Source: Xylocopa sonorina (Eukaryota > Arthropoda > Insecta > Hymenoptera > Apidae). From it: 64,000 bases of DNA. The stretch spans positions 106,306 through 170,305 of the forward strand of contig NW_027490504.1 in NCBI RefSeq assembly GCF_050948175.1, given 5' to 3'. Positions within the stretch are counted from its first letter, which is position 1, and each line of letters opens with the position of its first letter. This document shows, piece after piece, positions 52,611-64,000 of this stretch. The position numbers were made by a program, and so were the translations under genes. A model generated the notes under the pieces. It was not told the DNA's origin, did not search any database, and was given only the letters and a program-made list of their open reading frames with translations.

Positions 52611-55600
52611 CCTCGTATTTACCTCAAAAGTATGTAAATGCGACACTTCCTTGCTAGGAAATAAGGTTTGCAGATATCTACGTATCGAAGAAATAGAGCT
52701 CTAATGCTTCTTGAAACGCCATATCGCATCTTATTTCTATGTTTCATGATAAGATATAATATTCATTGCGAACTGTCATGTATATCTCGTACTCACTTCA
52801 AAAGAATGTAAATGCGAAACATCCATGCTAGAAAATAGCGTTTGCAGATGACTACGTATCGTAGCAATGGAGTTCTAATGCTTCTCAAAACGCGATATTG
52901 CATCTCATTTCTAGGTTTCGTGATAAGGTATAATATTCATTGCGAAGTGACATGTATACCTCGTATTAACATCAAAAGAATGTAAATGCGACATTTCCTT
53001 GCTAGGAAATATTGTTTGCAGATGTCTACTTATCATAGCAATAAAACATTAATGCTTCTCAAAACGCGATATCGCAACACATTCCTATGTTTCATGATAA
53101 GATATAATATTCATTGCGAAGTGTCATGTATATCTCGTACTCACTTCAAAAGAATGTAAACGCGACCCTTCCATGCCAGCAAATAGATTTTGCAGATGTC
53201 TACGCATCATAGCAATAGAGTTCTAGAGCTCCTTAAATCGCGATATCGCATCTCACTCCTATGTTTCGAGATAAGATATAATATTCATTGCGAAGTTTTA
53301 TGTATACCTCGCATTCACTTCAAAAGAATGTAAATGCGACACTTCCATGCTAGGAAATAGCGTTTGCAGATGTCTACGTATCGTAGCAATAGAGTTCTAA
53401 TTCACCTCAAAACGCGATATCGTAACTCATTCCTATGTTTCATGATAAGATATAATATTCATTGCGAAGTGTCACGTATACCTCGATTTCACTTAACAAG
53501 AATGTAAATGCGATACTCCCTTGCTAGGAAATATTGTTTGCAGATGTCTACATATAACAGCAATAGAGTACTAATGCTTCTTAAAACGAGATATCGTATT
53601 TCATTTCTATGTTTCATGATAAGATATAATATCCATTGCGATGTGGCATGTATACTTCGTATTCACCTCAATGGAATGCAATTGCGACATTTCCATGCTA
53701 GGAAATAGAGTTTGCAGATGTCTACGTATATAAGCAATAGAGTTCTAATGCTCCTCAAAACGCGATATAGCACCTCATTCCTATGTTTCATGATAAGATA
53801 TAATATTCATTGCGAAGTGTCGTGTATATCTCGTATTTACTTCAAAAGAATGTAAATGTGACACTTCCATGCTAGGAAATAGCGTTTGCAGATGTATACG
53901 AATCGTAGCAATAGAGATCTAATGCTTCTTAAAACGCGTTATCGCATCTCACTTCTATGCTTCATGATAAGATATAATATTCATTGCAAAGTGGCATGTA
54001 TACTTCGTATTCACTTCAAAAGAATGCAAATGCGACACTTGCATGCTAGGAAATAACGTTTGCATATGTCTACGTATCGTAGCAATAGAGTTCTAGTGCT
54101 TCTTAAAACGAGATGTCGCATTTCATTTCTATGTTTTGTGATAAGATATAATATTCATTGTAGAGTGTTATGTATACCTCGTATTCACTTCAAAAGAATG
54201 TAAATGCGACACTTCCTTGCTAGGAAATATTGTTTGCAGATGTCTACGTATCGTAGCAATAGAGTTCTAATGCTCCTTAAAACGCGATATCGCAACTCAC
54301 TTCTATGTTTCATGATAAGATATAATATTCATTGCGAAATGTCACGTATACCTCGTATTCACTTCAAAAGAATGTAAATGCGACACTTACATGCTAGGTA
54401 AAAGCGTTTGCAGATGTCTACGTATCGCAGCAATAGAGTTCTAATGCTTCTTAAAACGAGATGTCGCATCTCATTTCTATGTTTCATGATCAGATATAAT
54501 ATTCAATGCGTAGTGTCATGTATATCTCGTATTCACTTCAAAAAAATGTAAATGCGACACATACATGCTAGGAAATAGCGTTTGCATATGTCTACGTATC
54601 GTAGCAATAGAGTTCTAGTGCTTCTTAAAACGAGATGTCGCGTTTCATTTCTATGTTTCGTGATAAGATGTAATATTCATTGTAGAGTGTTATGTATACC
54701 TCGTATTCACTTCAAAAGAATGTAAATGCGACACTTCCTTGTTAGGAAATATTGTTTGCAGATGTCTACGTATCGTAGCAATGGTGTTCTACTGCTTCTT
54801 AAAACGCGATGTCGCATCTCACTTCTATGTTTCATGATGAGATATAATATTCAATGCGTAGTGTCATGAATATCTCGTACTCACTTCAATGGAATGTAAG
54901 TGCGACATTTCCTTGCTAGGAAATAGAGTTTGCAGATGTCTACGTATATTAGCAATAGAGTTCTAATGCTTCCTAAAACGCGATATCGCATCTCACTTCT
55001 ATGTTTCATGATAAGATATAATATTCATTGCGAAGCGTCATGTATACCTCGTATTCACTTCAATAGAATGTAAATGCGACACTTCCTTTCTAGGAAGTAT
55101 TGTTTGCAGATTTCTACGTATCACAGCAATAGAGTACTAATGCTTCTTAAAACGAGATGTCGTATTTCATTTCTATGTTTCTTAATAAGATATAATATTC
55201 ATTTTGTAATGTTATGTATACCTCGTATTCACTTCAGTGGAATGTAAGTGCGACATTTCCTTGCTAGGAAATAGAGTTTGCAGATGTCTACGTATCGTAG
55301 CAATAGGGTTCTAATGCTTCTTAAAACGCGATATCGCATCTCAGTTGTATGTTTCATGATAAGATATAATATTCATTGCCAAGTGTTGTGTATACCTTGT
55401 CTGCACTTCAAAACAATGTAAATGCCACACTTCCATGCTTGGAAATAGAGTTTCCAGATTTCTACGTATCGAAGCAATAGAGTTATAATGCTTCTTAAAA
55501 CACTATAACGCACCTTAGTTCTATCTTTCACGATATGATATAATATTCATTGCAAAGTGTTATGTATGCCTCGGCTACACTGCAAAAGATTGAAAATGGC

Positions 55601-56782
55601 ACTCTTCCTTGTATACCTCGTCTGCACTTCAGAAGAATGTAAATGCCACACTTCCGTGCCAGGAAATGCGTTTCCAGTCGTATACGTATCGAAGCAGTAG
55701 AGTTCTAATGCTTCTGATTTCGCGATATCGCAACTCGTTTCTGTGTTTCATGATAAGGTATAATATTCATTGCGAAGTGTCTGGTAAGATATAATGTTTC
55801 TTAAAACGCGATATAGCGTCTCATTTCTGTATCATGATAAGATGTAATATTCATTGCGAAGTGCTATGTATACCACGTCTACACATCAAAAGAATGTAAA
55901 TGCCACACTTCCTTGCTAGCAATTGTGTTTCCAGATGTCTACGTATCGAAGCAATAGAGTTCTAATGCTTCTCAAAACGTGATATCGCATCTTATTTCTA
56001 TGTTTCATGATAAGATATCATATTCATTGCGAAGTGTTATGTATGCCTCGTCTACACTTCAAAAGAATGTAAGTGCCACACTTGCTCGCTAGGATATAGC
56101 GTTTCCAGATATCCTCGTATAGAAGCAATAGGGTTGTAATGTATCTCAAATAGCGATATCGCATCTCAGTTGTTTGTTTCTCGCTGAGATAGAATATTCA
56201 TTGCGAAGTGTTATGTATACTTCTTCTACACTTCAAATGAATATAAATGCCACACATGTTTGCTAACACTTCCATCTTAGGAAATAACGTTTCCAGATGT
56301 CCACGTAAAGAAGCATTAGAGTTCTGATGCTTCTTAGACGCCATATCGCATCTCATTTCTATGTTTCATGCTATGATATAATATTCGGTGATAAGTGATG
56401 TGTATACCTCCTCTACACTTCAAATGAATGTAAATGGATCACTTCCTTGCTACGGAATATCGTTTCTATATCTGAAGGTTTAGAAGCAATAGAGTTCTAA
56501 TGCTTCGTAAAACGCGGCTGCGCATCTTACTTCTATATTTCATGATAAGATGTAATATTCATAGCATCGCGTTATGTTTATCTGCTTCTGCATATGAATT
56601 GAGTGTGAACCCTACACTTTCTTGCCCGGGGATAGCGTTTCTAGATGTCCAGGTGCCGAAGCATTTAATCTGTCGTGCTTCATGCACCTCAGTATTGCAT
56701 TTCATATAAACAGTTCAAGGTAAGTTAGAAGGTTGTAAAGCTCTATGCATCGCATTATGCTTATCTGCTTTTGTGCTTTATA
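52611..56782 (-). repeat. 174-bp satellite, minus orientation (~24 monomers), two parts
   Basis: 52.6-55.4 kb carries minus-strand versions of left-array variants: the TAATATACG with AACTCTATTTCC monomer near 54,900, and the ACATAACATTACA monomer near 55,200. From about 55.38 kb the monomers become the diverged GTCTACACTTC / TTTCCAG type seen between A1 and B1, and decay further until 56,782, where they are barely recognisable (GCATCGCATTATGCTTATCT near 56,750). No gene is present. Confidence 0.93.
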
Positions 56783-57385
56783 ATTCTCTGGGATGTGAGA
56801 AGGTCCTCATCCATCCTTAACCCCCTAAAGAGAAGTCAAAAGTCCAGCGGCCCTGCAGGTGGGCCATAGGAGCGCGTCGCGCGAGGCGCTACGCAATTTA
56901 AATGATCAGGAGGATCCCCTCAGGGACACCCAAGGGGGCGAGAAGAGGAAATCGCCGAAATCCACTGATCGATGGACTCGAACAATATCGATGCCTACAG
57001 CCCACTCGACCAAGGAGCCCCGAGGAGGATGCAGGAGACCCGAGGACCACCAGCGAATTCAAGGAACCTGAAGAAGAGAACGTGCGAGCTTATTCGCTAA
57101 AGCGTCCCATTTCTTGTGTCGCATATTGTATATTGTATCTTATATCGTGAAGCGAGTTATGATACCCGGTAATTTGCGGCGTGTTGCGTAGTTTCCCGTA
57201 GCCCTTCTTAGTTAAACCCACGTCGAGACCATAAATAAACATGCCGTGGCTTCAGTATCTCGCGACCTGAGTGTGTGTACTTGGCTAGGCGTAGTCGAGA
57301 GGAGGACCATTTCGAAGTTTCAAGGGTTGTTCCGCCCCAGGGTTCCCGGGGTCGTGTAATCTATCCCTTTGCTACTTTCTGAGCA
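56783..57385 (+). mobile_element. B2 left LTR-like fragment
   Basis: It starts TTCTCTGGGATGTGAGAAGG, which matches the last ~35 bases of the right LTR fragments of both B copies, and runs through GC-rich sequence to the CA at 57,384-57,385. Two overlapping frames lie inside (56,859-57,071 and 56,902-57,150); they are charged and Pro/Arg-rich, with no recognised domain. TATA-like ATAAATA is at 57,231-57,237. Confidence 0.5.
57231..57256 (+). promoter_or_regulatory. TATA-like and initiator-like pair in B2 LTR
   Basis: ATAAATA (57,231-57,237) and TCAGT (57,252-57,256) are conserved with B1. Whether the promoter is active cannot be judged from sequence. Confidence 0.35.
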
Positions 57386-57387
57386 GC

Positions 57388-57397
57388 TGGCGCCCAA
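57388..57397 (+). other. Primer-binding-site-like motif, B2
   Basis: TGGCGCCCAA lies two bases after the CA that would end the LTR, as in B1. Confidence 0.45.
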
Positions 57398-57612
57398 GAA
57401 AAGTTGTACGTGAGCGGATACCTTGGAACGATAGATCGCTTTAGATTAAAGTACGTTTTACACCTTAAAGCATTTAGATAATTAACCCCTTCGAGCTTCC
57501 CTGACTTACTATATATAGGTTTCCGTCACAACTAATAGGAACCATCACTTTACATAGATATATAGAACACACATAGTTTTAAACGTAGAACTGAGAATTT
57601 GAGAACTTACTT

Positions 57613-57728
57613 TGAAACGTTAGTAGTGAGAAATTCCATCGGATTTCATAGAAATTCAGAACTTACTTGCTATGAAACATAGGCAGATAAGGGCCATCGC
57701 GTTGCTTAGAACTTTAGAACTTGCTTAC
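57613..57728 (+). repeat. Satellite-related degenerate units inside B2
   Basis: These are the counterpart of 26,186-26,301. Here the second unit reads ATGAAACATAG exactly as in the satellite (B1 has ATGAGACATAG), so B2 is slightly closer to the satellite. Confidence 0.65.
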
Positions 57729-58563
57729 TTCAACAAAGATTTCTATTGGCTTCGTCTGTTCTTTTAGAAGAGTTTTTGATAAACCACATACTTTTCACGC
57801 TTTTGATATCTTTGAAAGTTCGCGAGATGTAATCGTTTAAGTTTTAAAATGATTACTTAGTGTGGATTATTGTTTAGTAACTCGCTCATAAACGAGTCTG
57901 CATAGGATTTAATCCATAAGTTTTTAAGCCTGGAATTTATGCAGTTATTTGTTATTCACTTATTGCTCAAAGGACAAAGATTCTGACCACTTCAAAATGG
58001 TTGACTTTCATCAATTTTCTAAAAAATTGAAATACTGCCCAACTGCTTGCATTAAAGACTGTAATTAAAGCTTTCGAAACATTTTACCTCTTATAGATGA
58101 ATTCTGGAATTGAAATTGAATGTTTGACTTTTCTAGCTCCTGTTTAGACATCTTTCTATTGGAATGTTCAAGTATTTTTCATATTCGTAATTATTAAAAA
58201 TGTTTTACTTGATTCTTTTATTTAATATTTAGAATTTTCTGAAAAATATTTTTTATCGTAATGAACTATATAATTGCAATTATAATTCTTTATGAAATAA
58301 TAATAACAGAAAGGTATGTATCCATTCTTGTAGTTTTGTAAAGAGTATTTACTCTTACTATCTAAAATGAAACATTGAGATCTGTTTACAATCTAATGGA
58401 ATTTAATCACCTTTTGATTCAAATTCACAATGATAATCTTCCATAGTTCAACAATTTTGTGAGCTGTCCTCAGGAATCCGCAGCTCAGTACTTATAAAAT
58501 GAACGACACAAAGAACAGCCTAACCAAACGTATTCGAACCGATTTTTCAATACTAATCTTATC
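57729..58563 (+). other. AT-rich B2 core, no gene seen
   Basis: This matches 26,302-27,137 with scattered substitutions and single-base indels. No frame or motif stands out. Confidence 0.4.
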
Positions 58564-59694
58564 ATGTTTAACTTATGCTGCAAACTATTGAAATGCCCTT
58601 CGAAAAGTATTTATTCACAGTGAAGTAAACGGTAAGTATTACGCCTTCCACCACTGTTTACAATACGTATGTTTCATTTACTATCAAAACCGTGAGTATT
58701 ATCGCTTTTCTTTACTTTTTGTAACCTTCAATGCCTTCATGTTACAGATCGTTAAACTTGCTTTAAAATGCTCTATCGTAGTACGGAAGAATGGACATAC
58801 CAATTCATTTTAAAAAACTATTTTCATCAACGGATGGCCCCTTTGTACTATGCAATTTTATATTAGCAAAAACTTCTATGAAACTTATAGTTTCGTGGAT
58901 ATCTGAGGTGCTAATTATTACTGCCCCACCCTGTATATTGTTATGGATGTGTCCAACAAGGCAACGATGAACAGAGTTAAATTTAATATTATGATGTTTA
59001 TTACTTTACTTATAGTACATTTGTTTTTCTGGAATTTTGCCAAAAAACAATGTTCACGATGTCGACAGATGAATATATTTGCCTTAGAATTACAAGAGCC
59101 AACAATTTCGAAAGTAGAATATTACTTTACTTCGCTAACCGAATCATTGCAAACGTTAAGTAAAGTTCGTGCCTTTCAAAACAGTCAGATGCAAATTACT
59201 ATACAACGTTTCCAAGAAATGGTACGTGCCACTGTTTTTTAATTTCCGTTTATTTAATCAAAAGAAATTTAATTGAAATATCCGCAAAATTTGAGGACAA
59301 AAAGTTATTGTAATTTTACGCAACATATATGATGGTGATAAAGGATAAGTATACGGAACTGAAAATGGAAAGTAGCGAGCAGAAAAAGAAACTGATGGAG
59401 CTACAAAGTAGATTGATACATCCGTCAAATGATGATTCTAGGTTAATAAAATCTGTTAATTAAAGAACTATTGCAAAAATCAAGTATAATCAATATTACT
59501 TCTGCTCAAAGGCTATAATAGAATTGGACCGAAATGGGTACAAAACAGGCAATTATATCTATACGTTCTATTCTATGCAAAGGCAAATATTTCAAAGAGA
59601 AAAGATGTGTTACTTACAAATTACTTATGTTCCTAGATATCTCACTAATTTAGGCTTCTTGTCTTGCAGAACTTATCATTCATGTAACATGTAA
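58564..59694 (+). pseudogene. Multi-exon gene relic resembling RNF212/Zip3 family (B2 copy, best-preserved exon)
   Basis: The exon layout is as in B1: donor GTAAGT after 58,631, acceptor before 58,748, acceptor TATAG before 59,016, exon 59,016-59,221, donor GTACGT, exon 59,344-59,441, final exon from 59,670 to TAA 59,692-59,694. The 206-bp exon is fully open here (six A's instead of seven, plus an in-frame ACA). It encodes CSRC, about 19 residues, then YYFTS and a Gln-rich amphipathic helix continuing into DKYTELKMESSEQKKK. Earlier RING ligands are not visible in one frame, and TGA follows residue 19 of the first frame. That points to a pseudogene, or to a truncated product starting at 58,943 (99 residues). 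The family is inferred from spacing. Confidence 0.42.
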
Positions 59695-61243
59695 AGGGGT
59701 CGAAGAATAGTAAAAGATTTTTATATTTCATAGCCTCACTTGATACGTCGATTGGATCACGTAAAATATCGGACATTAATTGCATCTACATCTTCAGACC
59801 TTAAATATATAATTGCAACAACATATTTAATAGCGTTTTAATAACATTTTTCTAATTGTTTATATCTATGTCTAATAAATATATATTAATCGAATAAGTT
59901 GCTTTACCAAAGAATAAAAGTATCTGAGGCTTACAAATCGGAGCATTACATAACAAACGTGCATCACATATATAATATTACATGTAACAAAAGATGAAGA
60001 CCAAAAAGATCGTACATAAGTTGAATCCACAATGCGGTCATAGAGATACAGAAACGGCAAAAATTCCAAACAATAATTTAAAAAATTCAAAAAGGGGGGA
60101 GTGAAAATCCATCTCCTTGACGATGATAAGGAACAAGTCTGCCTCATGCACTACAATATCCCAAACAGCCAGCGATTGGCACGCCAATGACAACGGATGG
60201 AACGAATTCCGTGACAGAACTGTGCTAACAAAGTGCTTCCACTCAGCTTTCGAAATGGCATACTGTTAGTACTGGGGCGGCATTCGTATCACGGCACTAT
60301 TAAAGCACCGAGATATAGTACACGGGCTACACGGCCGTGACAATGACACTATCAGCTCACTATAACTACACGCGTGGTTGTGGCGTAGGCTGACATTTAC
60401 TAATGGGGAAGCTGTTTCCATAAAAATTATAAGCAAATATGAAAAATGACTAAACTGTGCAATTTATTTATTTTGATTCCAATATAGATACACCGGCACA
60501 AAACAGAGATATAAGAACTCGATTTTATTATTTTCTATAAACTAGCTCGATAGGGCGATTTTTTCCATAAAGTCGATAATTATTTTGTCATAAAAATATA
60601 GACACTTATTTTATATATATTTTCTTCAATTTATTGTTACAAATTCATGCAATTGAGGGTTACATTATATACGATGACAGCATTTATTTCAAAAATTACA
60701 CAAAGCGAAGTTAGGGACGCAACAGCATGAATTTTTATTTTATAAGTAATATTTTTTTACAAATAATATTTTTAGTCTATGATGGATTGAAAGAAATATA
60801 TACGACTCGCTCAATAACTATAAATATAGGAAAACGACCATCAAAATGTCTATCAATACTCATATGCTGAACATCTACTGTCATCTAACGGTTCTAATTT
60901 GTATGAAAGCACAGGTTCCCCAATGCCAAATGTGATCCTGCGTCATTGCTGAGGAGATTCATGAATGGAGCGATGATACGCGTGTCACCATGGTGCTGGT
61001 TCTGCGCGATTCGCTTGTCTAGAACGTGCTGGTAACACGTTCTGGCATTTTAGTCAACGAATCCGGTCACAGATGACTACGAATCAGTTGACACTCCTCG
61101 GAAGTGGCAATATAGTGCCGGCATGGTGTCGCTACCATCTTGCCGTTTGTTATCTGGGATGCTTTTTAGTGCTTTAGTGCATAGATGCATTATTCGGAAT
61201 TGAATTTGAACACATAGCTACTTAATCGCAAATTTGTATGTAC
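59695..61243 (+). other. B2 downstream stretch with purine tract and conserved antisense frame
   Basis: This is the counterpart of 28,313-29,769. AAAAAGGGGGGAG at 60,090-60,102 is followed by TG. The minus-strand 91-residue frame is at 59,872-60,147, with three or four changes from B1. An extra ~78 bp at 60,302-60,385 contains the palindrome ACGGCCGT. No known gene. Confidence 0.35.
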
Positions 61244-61695
61244 TGTGACGTGGTGAAGTCACAAGGCTCGCTCACCCCCCCCCCCCTGCTTCAGTTAGAC
61301 TAGCTCGCAGATCACCACCCATGCGAGAAGTGCGACACGGACCATCGCGATAGCTGTATTTGCGAGGAGCGTGAAATACACGATGGTAGAACCCCCCCCC
61401 CCCCCCCCCCCGTTCGTTTCTCTCTCACCGTTCTACGGATTAGACTGGCGAGCTGATGGAAGAAGCGACCCATAAGACGCTTCTTCGGCGGATAATAAGA
61501 CCGCAGGTTCGCGGAAGGGCTGTGCGCCGAGGTAGCGTGACGGGCTTGACGGTGGAGGAGTCGGGAAGTGAGCAAGAAGAGACCCTGAAGCCCGAAGGAC
61601 AGATCCAGAGCTCTGCAACGATAAGACCGCTGCCATAGTCCATGGAGACAAACAGGATGGTTCTCGGGTGTGAGAAGGACCTCTACCCCTCCCCA
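61244..61695 (+). mobile_element. B2 right LTR-like fragment (U3 side)
   Basis: It starts TGTGACGTGG with the paired GTCACA at 61,258-61,263 and contains C12 (61,275-61,286) and C20 (61,392-61,411), against C15 and C13 in B1. It ends at ACCCCTCCCC directly before satellite ATTAGAACTC, exactly as in B1. Confidence 0.45.
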
Positions 61696-64000
61696 TTAGA
61701 ACTCTATTGCTTCGATACCTAGACATCTGGAAACGCTATTCCCTAGCAAGGAAGTGTTGCATTTACATTCTTTTGACGTGTAGACGAGAATACATGACAC
61801 TTCGCAATGAATATTATATTTTATGATGAAAAATAGAAATGAGATGCGAAATCGCGTTCTAAGAAGCACTAGAACTTTATTGCTTCGATAGGTAGATATC
61901 CGGAAACGCTATTTCTTAGCCAGGATGTGTGGCATTTACATTCTTTTGAAGTGTAGACGAGGATACATAACACTCCACAAAGAATATTATATCTTATCAT
62001 GAAACAGAAAAATGAGATGCGATATCGCGTTTTAAGAAGCATTAGAACTCTATTGCTTCGATAAGTAGACATCTGGAAACGTAATTTCCTAGAGAGGAAG
62101 TGTCGCATTTACATTCTTTTGAAGTGAATACGAGGTTTACATATCACTCCACAATGCAAATTATATCTTATCATGAAACATAGAAATGAGATGCGATATC
62201 GCGTTTTAATAAGCATTAGAACTCTATTGCTACGACAGATAGTCATCAGCAAACGCTATTTCCTAGCAAGGAAGTGTCGGCTTTACATTCTTTTGAAGTG
62301 TAGACGAGAATACATGACAATCCGCAATGAATATTATATCTTATCATGAGACATAGAAATGAGATGCGATATCGCGTTTTGAGAAGCACTAGAACTCTAT
62401 TGCTACGATACGTAGACACTTCCGAACGCTACTTTCTAGCATGGAAGTGTCGGATTTACATTCTTTTGAAGCGAATGCGAGGTATACATAACATTGCACA
62501 ATGAATACTATATCTTATCATGAAACATGGAAATGTGATGCGGTATAGCTATATAAGAAGCACTAGAACCCTATTGCTTCGATACGGAGACATCTGCAAA
62601 CGCTATTCCCTAGCATGGAAGTGTCTCGTTTACATTCTTTTGAAGCGAATACGAGATATACATGACACTTCGCAATGAATATTATATCTTATCACGAAAC
62701 ATAGAAATGAGATGCGATATCGCGATCTAGGAAGCATTAGAACTCTATTGCTACGATACGTAGACATCTGCAAACGCTATTTCCTAGCAAGGAAGATTCG
62801 CATTTACATTCTCTTGAAGTGAATACGAGGTATACATGACACTTCGCAATGAACATTATATCTTATCACGAAACTTAGAAATGAGATGCGATATCGCGAT
62901 CTAAGACGCATTAGAACCCTATTGCTACGATACTCAAGCATCTGCAAACGCTATTTCCTAGCAAGGAAGTGTCGGATTTACATTCGTTTGTAGTGAATAC
63001 GAGGTGTACATGTCACTTCGCAATGAATATTATAACTTATCACGAAACATAGAAATGAGATGCGATATCGCGATCTAAGAAGCATTAGAACTCTATTGCT
63101 ACGATGCGTAGGCATCTGCAAACGCTATTTCCTAGCAAGGGAGATTCGCATTTACATTCTCTTGAAGTCAATACGAGGTATACATGACACTTCTCAATGA
63201 ACATTATATCTTATCACGAAACACAGAAATGAGATGCGATATCGCGATCTAAGAAGCGTTAGAGCTCCATTGCTACGATACGTAGGCATCTGCAAACGCT
63301 ATTTCTTAGCAAGGAATAGTCGCATTTACATTCGTTTGAAGTGAATCCGAGGTATACATGACACTTCGCAATGAATATTATATCTTATCTTGAAGCATCG
63401 AAGTGAAATGCGATTTCGCGTTTAAGAAGCATTAGAAACCTACTGCCTCGATGCGGAGACATCTGCAGACGCTATTTCCTAGCATGGAAGTGTCGCACTT
63501 ACATTCTTTTGAAGTGAATACGAGGCATACATGACACTTCGCAATGAATATTATATCTTATCACGAAGCATAGAAGTGAGATGCGATATCGCGTTTTGAG
63601 AAGCATTAGGACTCTATTGCTACGATACATAGACATCTGCAAACGCTATTTCCTAACAAGGAAGATTCGCATTTACATTCTTTTGATGTGAATACGATGT
63701 ATACATGACACTTCGCAATGAATATTATATCTTATATTGAAACATAGAAATGAGATGCGATGTTGCGATCTAAGAAGCATTAGAACTCTATTGCCTCGAC
63801 GCGTAGACATCTGCAGACGCTATTTCCTAGCATGGAAGTGTCGCATTTTCATTCTTTTGTAGTGAATGCGAGGTATACGTGACACATCGCAATGAATATT
63901 ATATCTTATCATGAAACATAGAAGAGAGATGCGATATCGCGTTGTAAGAAGCATTAGAACTATATGGCATCGATGCGGAGACATCAGCAAACGCTATTTC
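61696..64000 (+). repeat. 174-bp satellite array, right block, plus orientation (~13 monomers, runs off the window)
   Basis: The first monomers copy those after B1 (TTGACGTGTAGACGAGAATAC, GATAAGTAGACATCTGG), with one extra monomer inserted at about 61.87-62.04 kb. Further right the block changes to the GCCTCGACGCG and GATGCGGAGAC subfamily of the central array. No gene is present. Confidence 0.95.

Larger units (their letters stand above)
56783..61695 (+). mobile_element. Element B copy 2: LTR-bounded composite unit with longer left end
   Basis: This is a direct repeat of B1; its left part begins exactly 31,427 bp downstream (TAATTTGCGG at 25,743 and 57,170). It keeps about 380 bp of left LTR absent from B1. 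Relative to B1 it has lost 46 bp at an A-tract near 58,816, gained or kept about 78 bp at 60,302-60,385 and has a 16-bp duplication near 61,175. It ends in the same base as B1, followed by the same satellite variants, so B and its right-hand flank were duplicated together. Confidence 0.6.

Noticed and set aside
1..64000. CENP-B box (17-bp TTCG....A..CGGG pattern)
   Set aside because: TTCG occurs in some monomers (CTTCGATACGTAG) but the downstream CGGG half is missing, so no box is supported.
1..64000. rRNA, tRNA, telomere repeats or simple microsatellite blocks
   Set aside because: None seen on reading both strands; the poly-C runs are the only notable homopolymers.

Overview
The window is eukaryotic nuclear DNA, and about four fifths of it is one tandem satellite with a 174-bp monomer (roughly 300 copies). 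There are no bacterial operons, rRNA or tRNA genes, and no intact gene. Long satellite arrays broken by decayed LTR-retrotransposon-like DNA are what centromeric or pericentromeric heterochromatin looks like. An insect, perhaps a hymenopteran, is my guess from the general look and the AT-rich single-copy-like parts; the sequence does not prove it.

Layout: satellite in plus orientation 1-21,045; element A copy 1 (A1, plus) 21,046-22,446; satellite in minus orientation 22,447-25,737; element B copy 1 (B1, plus) 25,738-30,225; satellite plus 30,226-51,216; element A copy 2 (A2, minus) 51,217-52,610; satellite minus 52,611-56,782; element B copy 2 (B2, plus, with a longer left end) 56,783-61,695; satellite plus 61,696-64,000. 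The satellite changes strand only at A or B.

The order satellite(+)-A-satellite(-)-B occurs twice. The left edges of B1 and B2 lie 31,427 bp apart, so the window looks like a tandemly repeated macro-unit. In the second unit, A and its flanking monomers appear inverted (about 49.3-55.4 kb); the satellite variants on each side of A and the lengths of the pieces fit this.

Element B is about 4.5 kb. It has LTR-like ends (TATA/initiator-like signal, a TGGCGCCCAA primer-binding-site-like motif, GC-rich U3-like DNA with poly-C tracts) around an AT-rich core. The core holds a broken multi-exon gene whose best-preserved exon resembles the RING-tail and coiled-coil of RNF212/Zip3-type meiotic E3 ligases. 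It also holds two degenerate ~58-bp units clearly related to part of the 174-bp satellite. Element A is a ~1.4-kb LTR-retrotransposon-like relic. Nearly all open frames in the window are accidental translations of the satellite; 174 is divisible by three, so they recur in phase.
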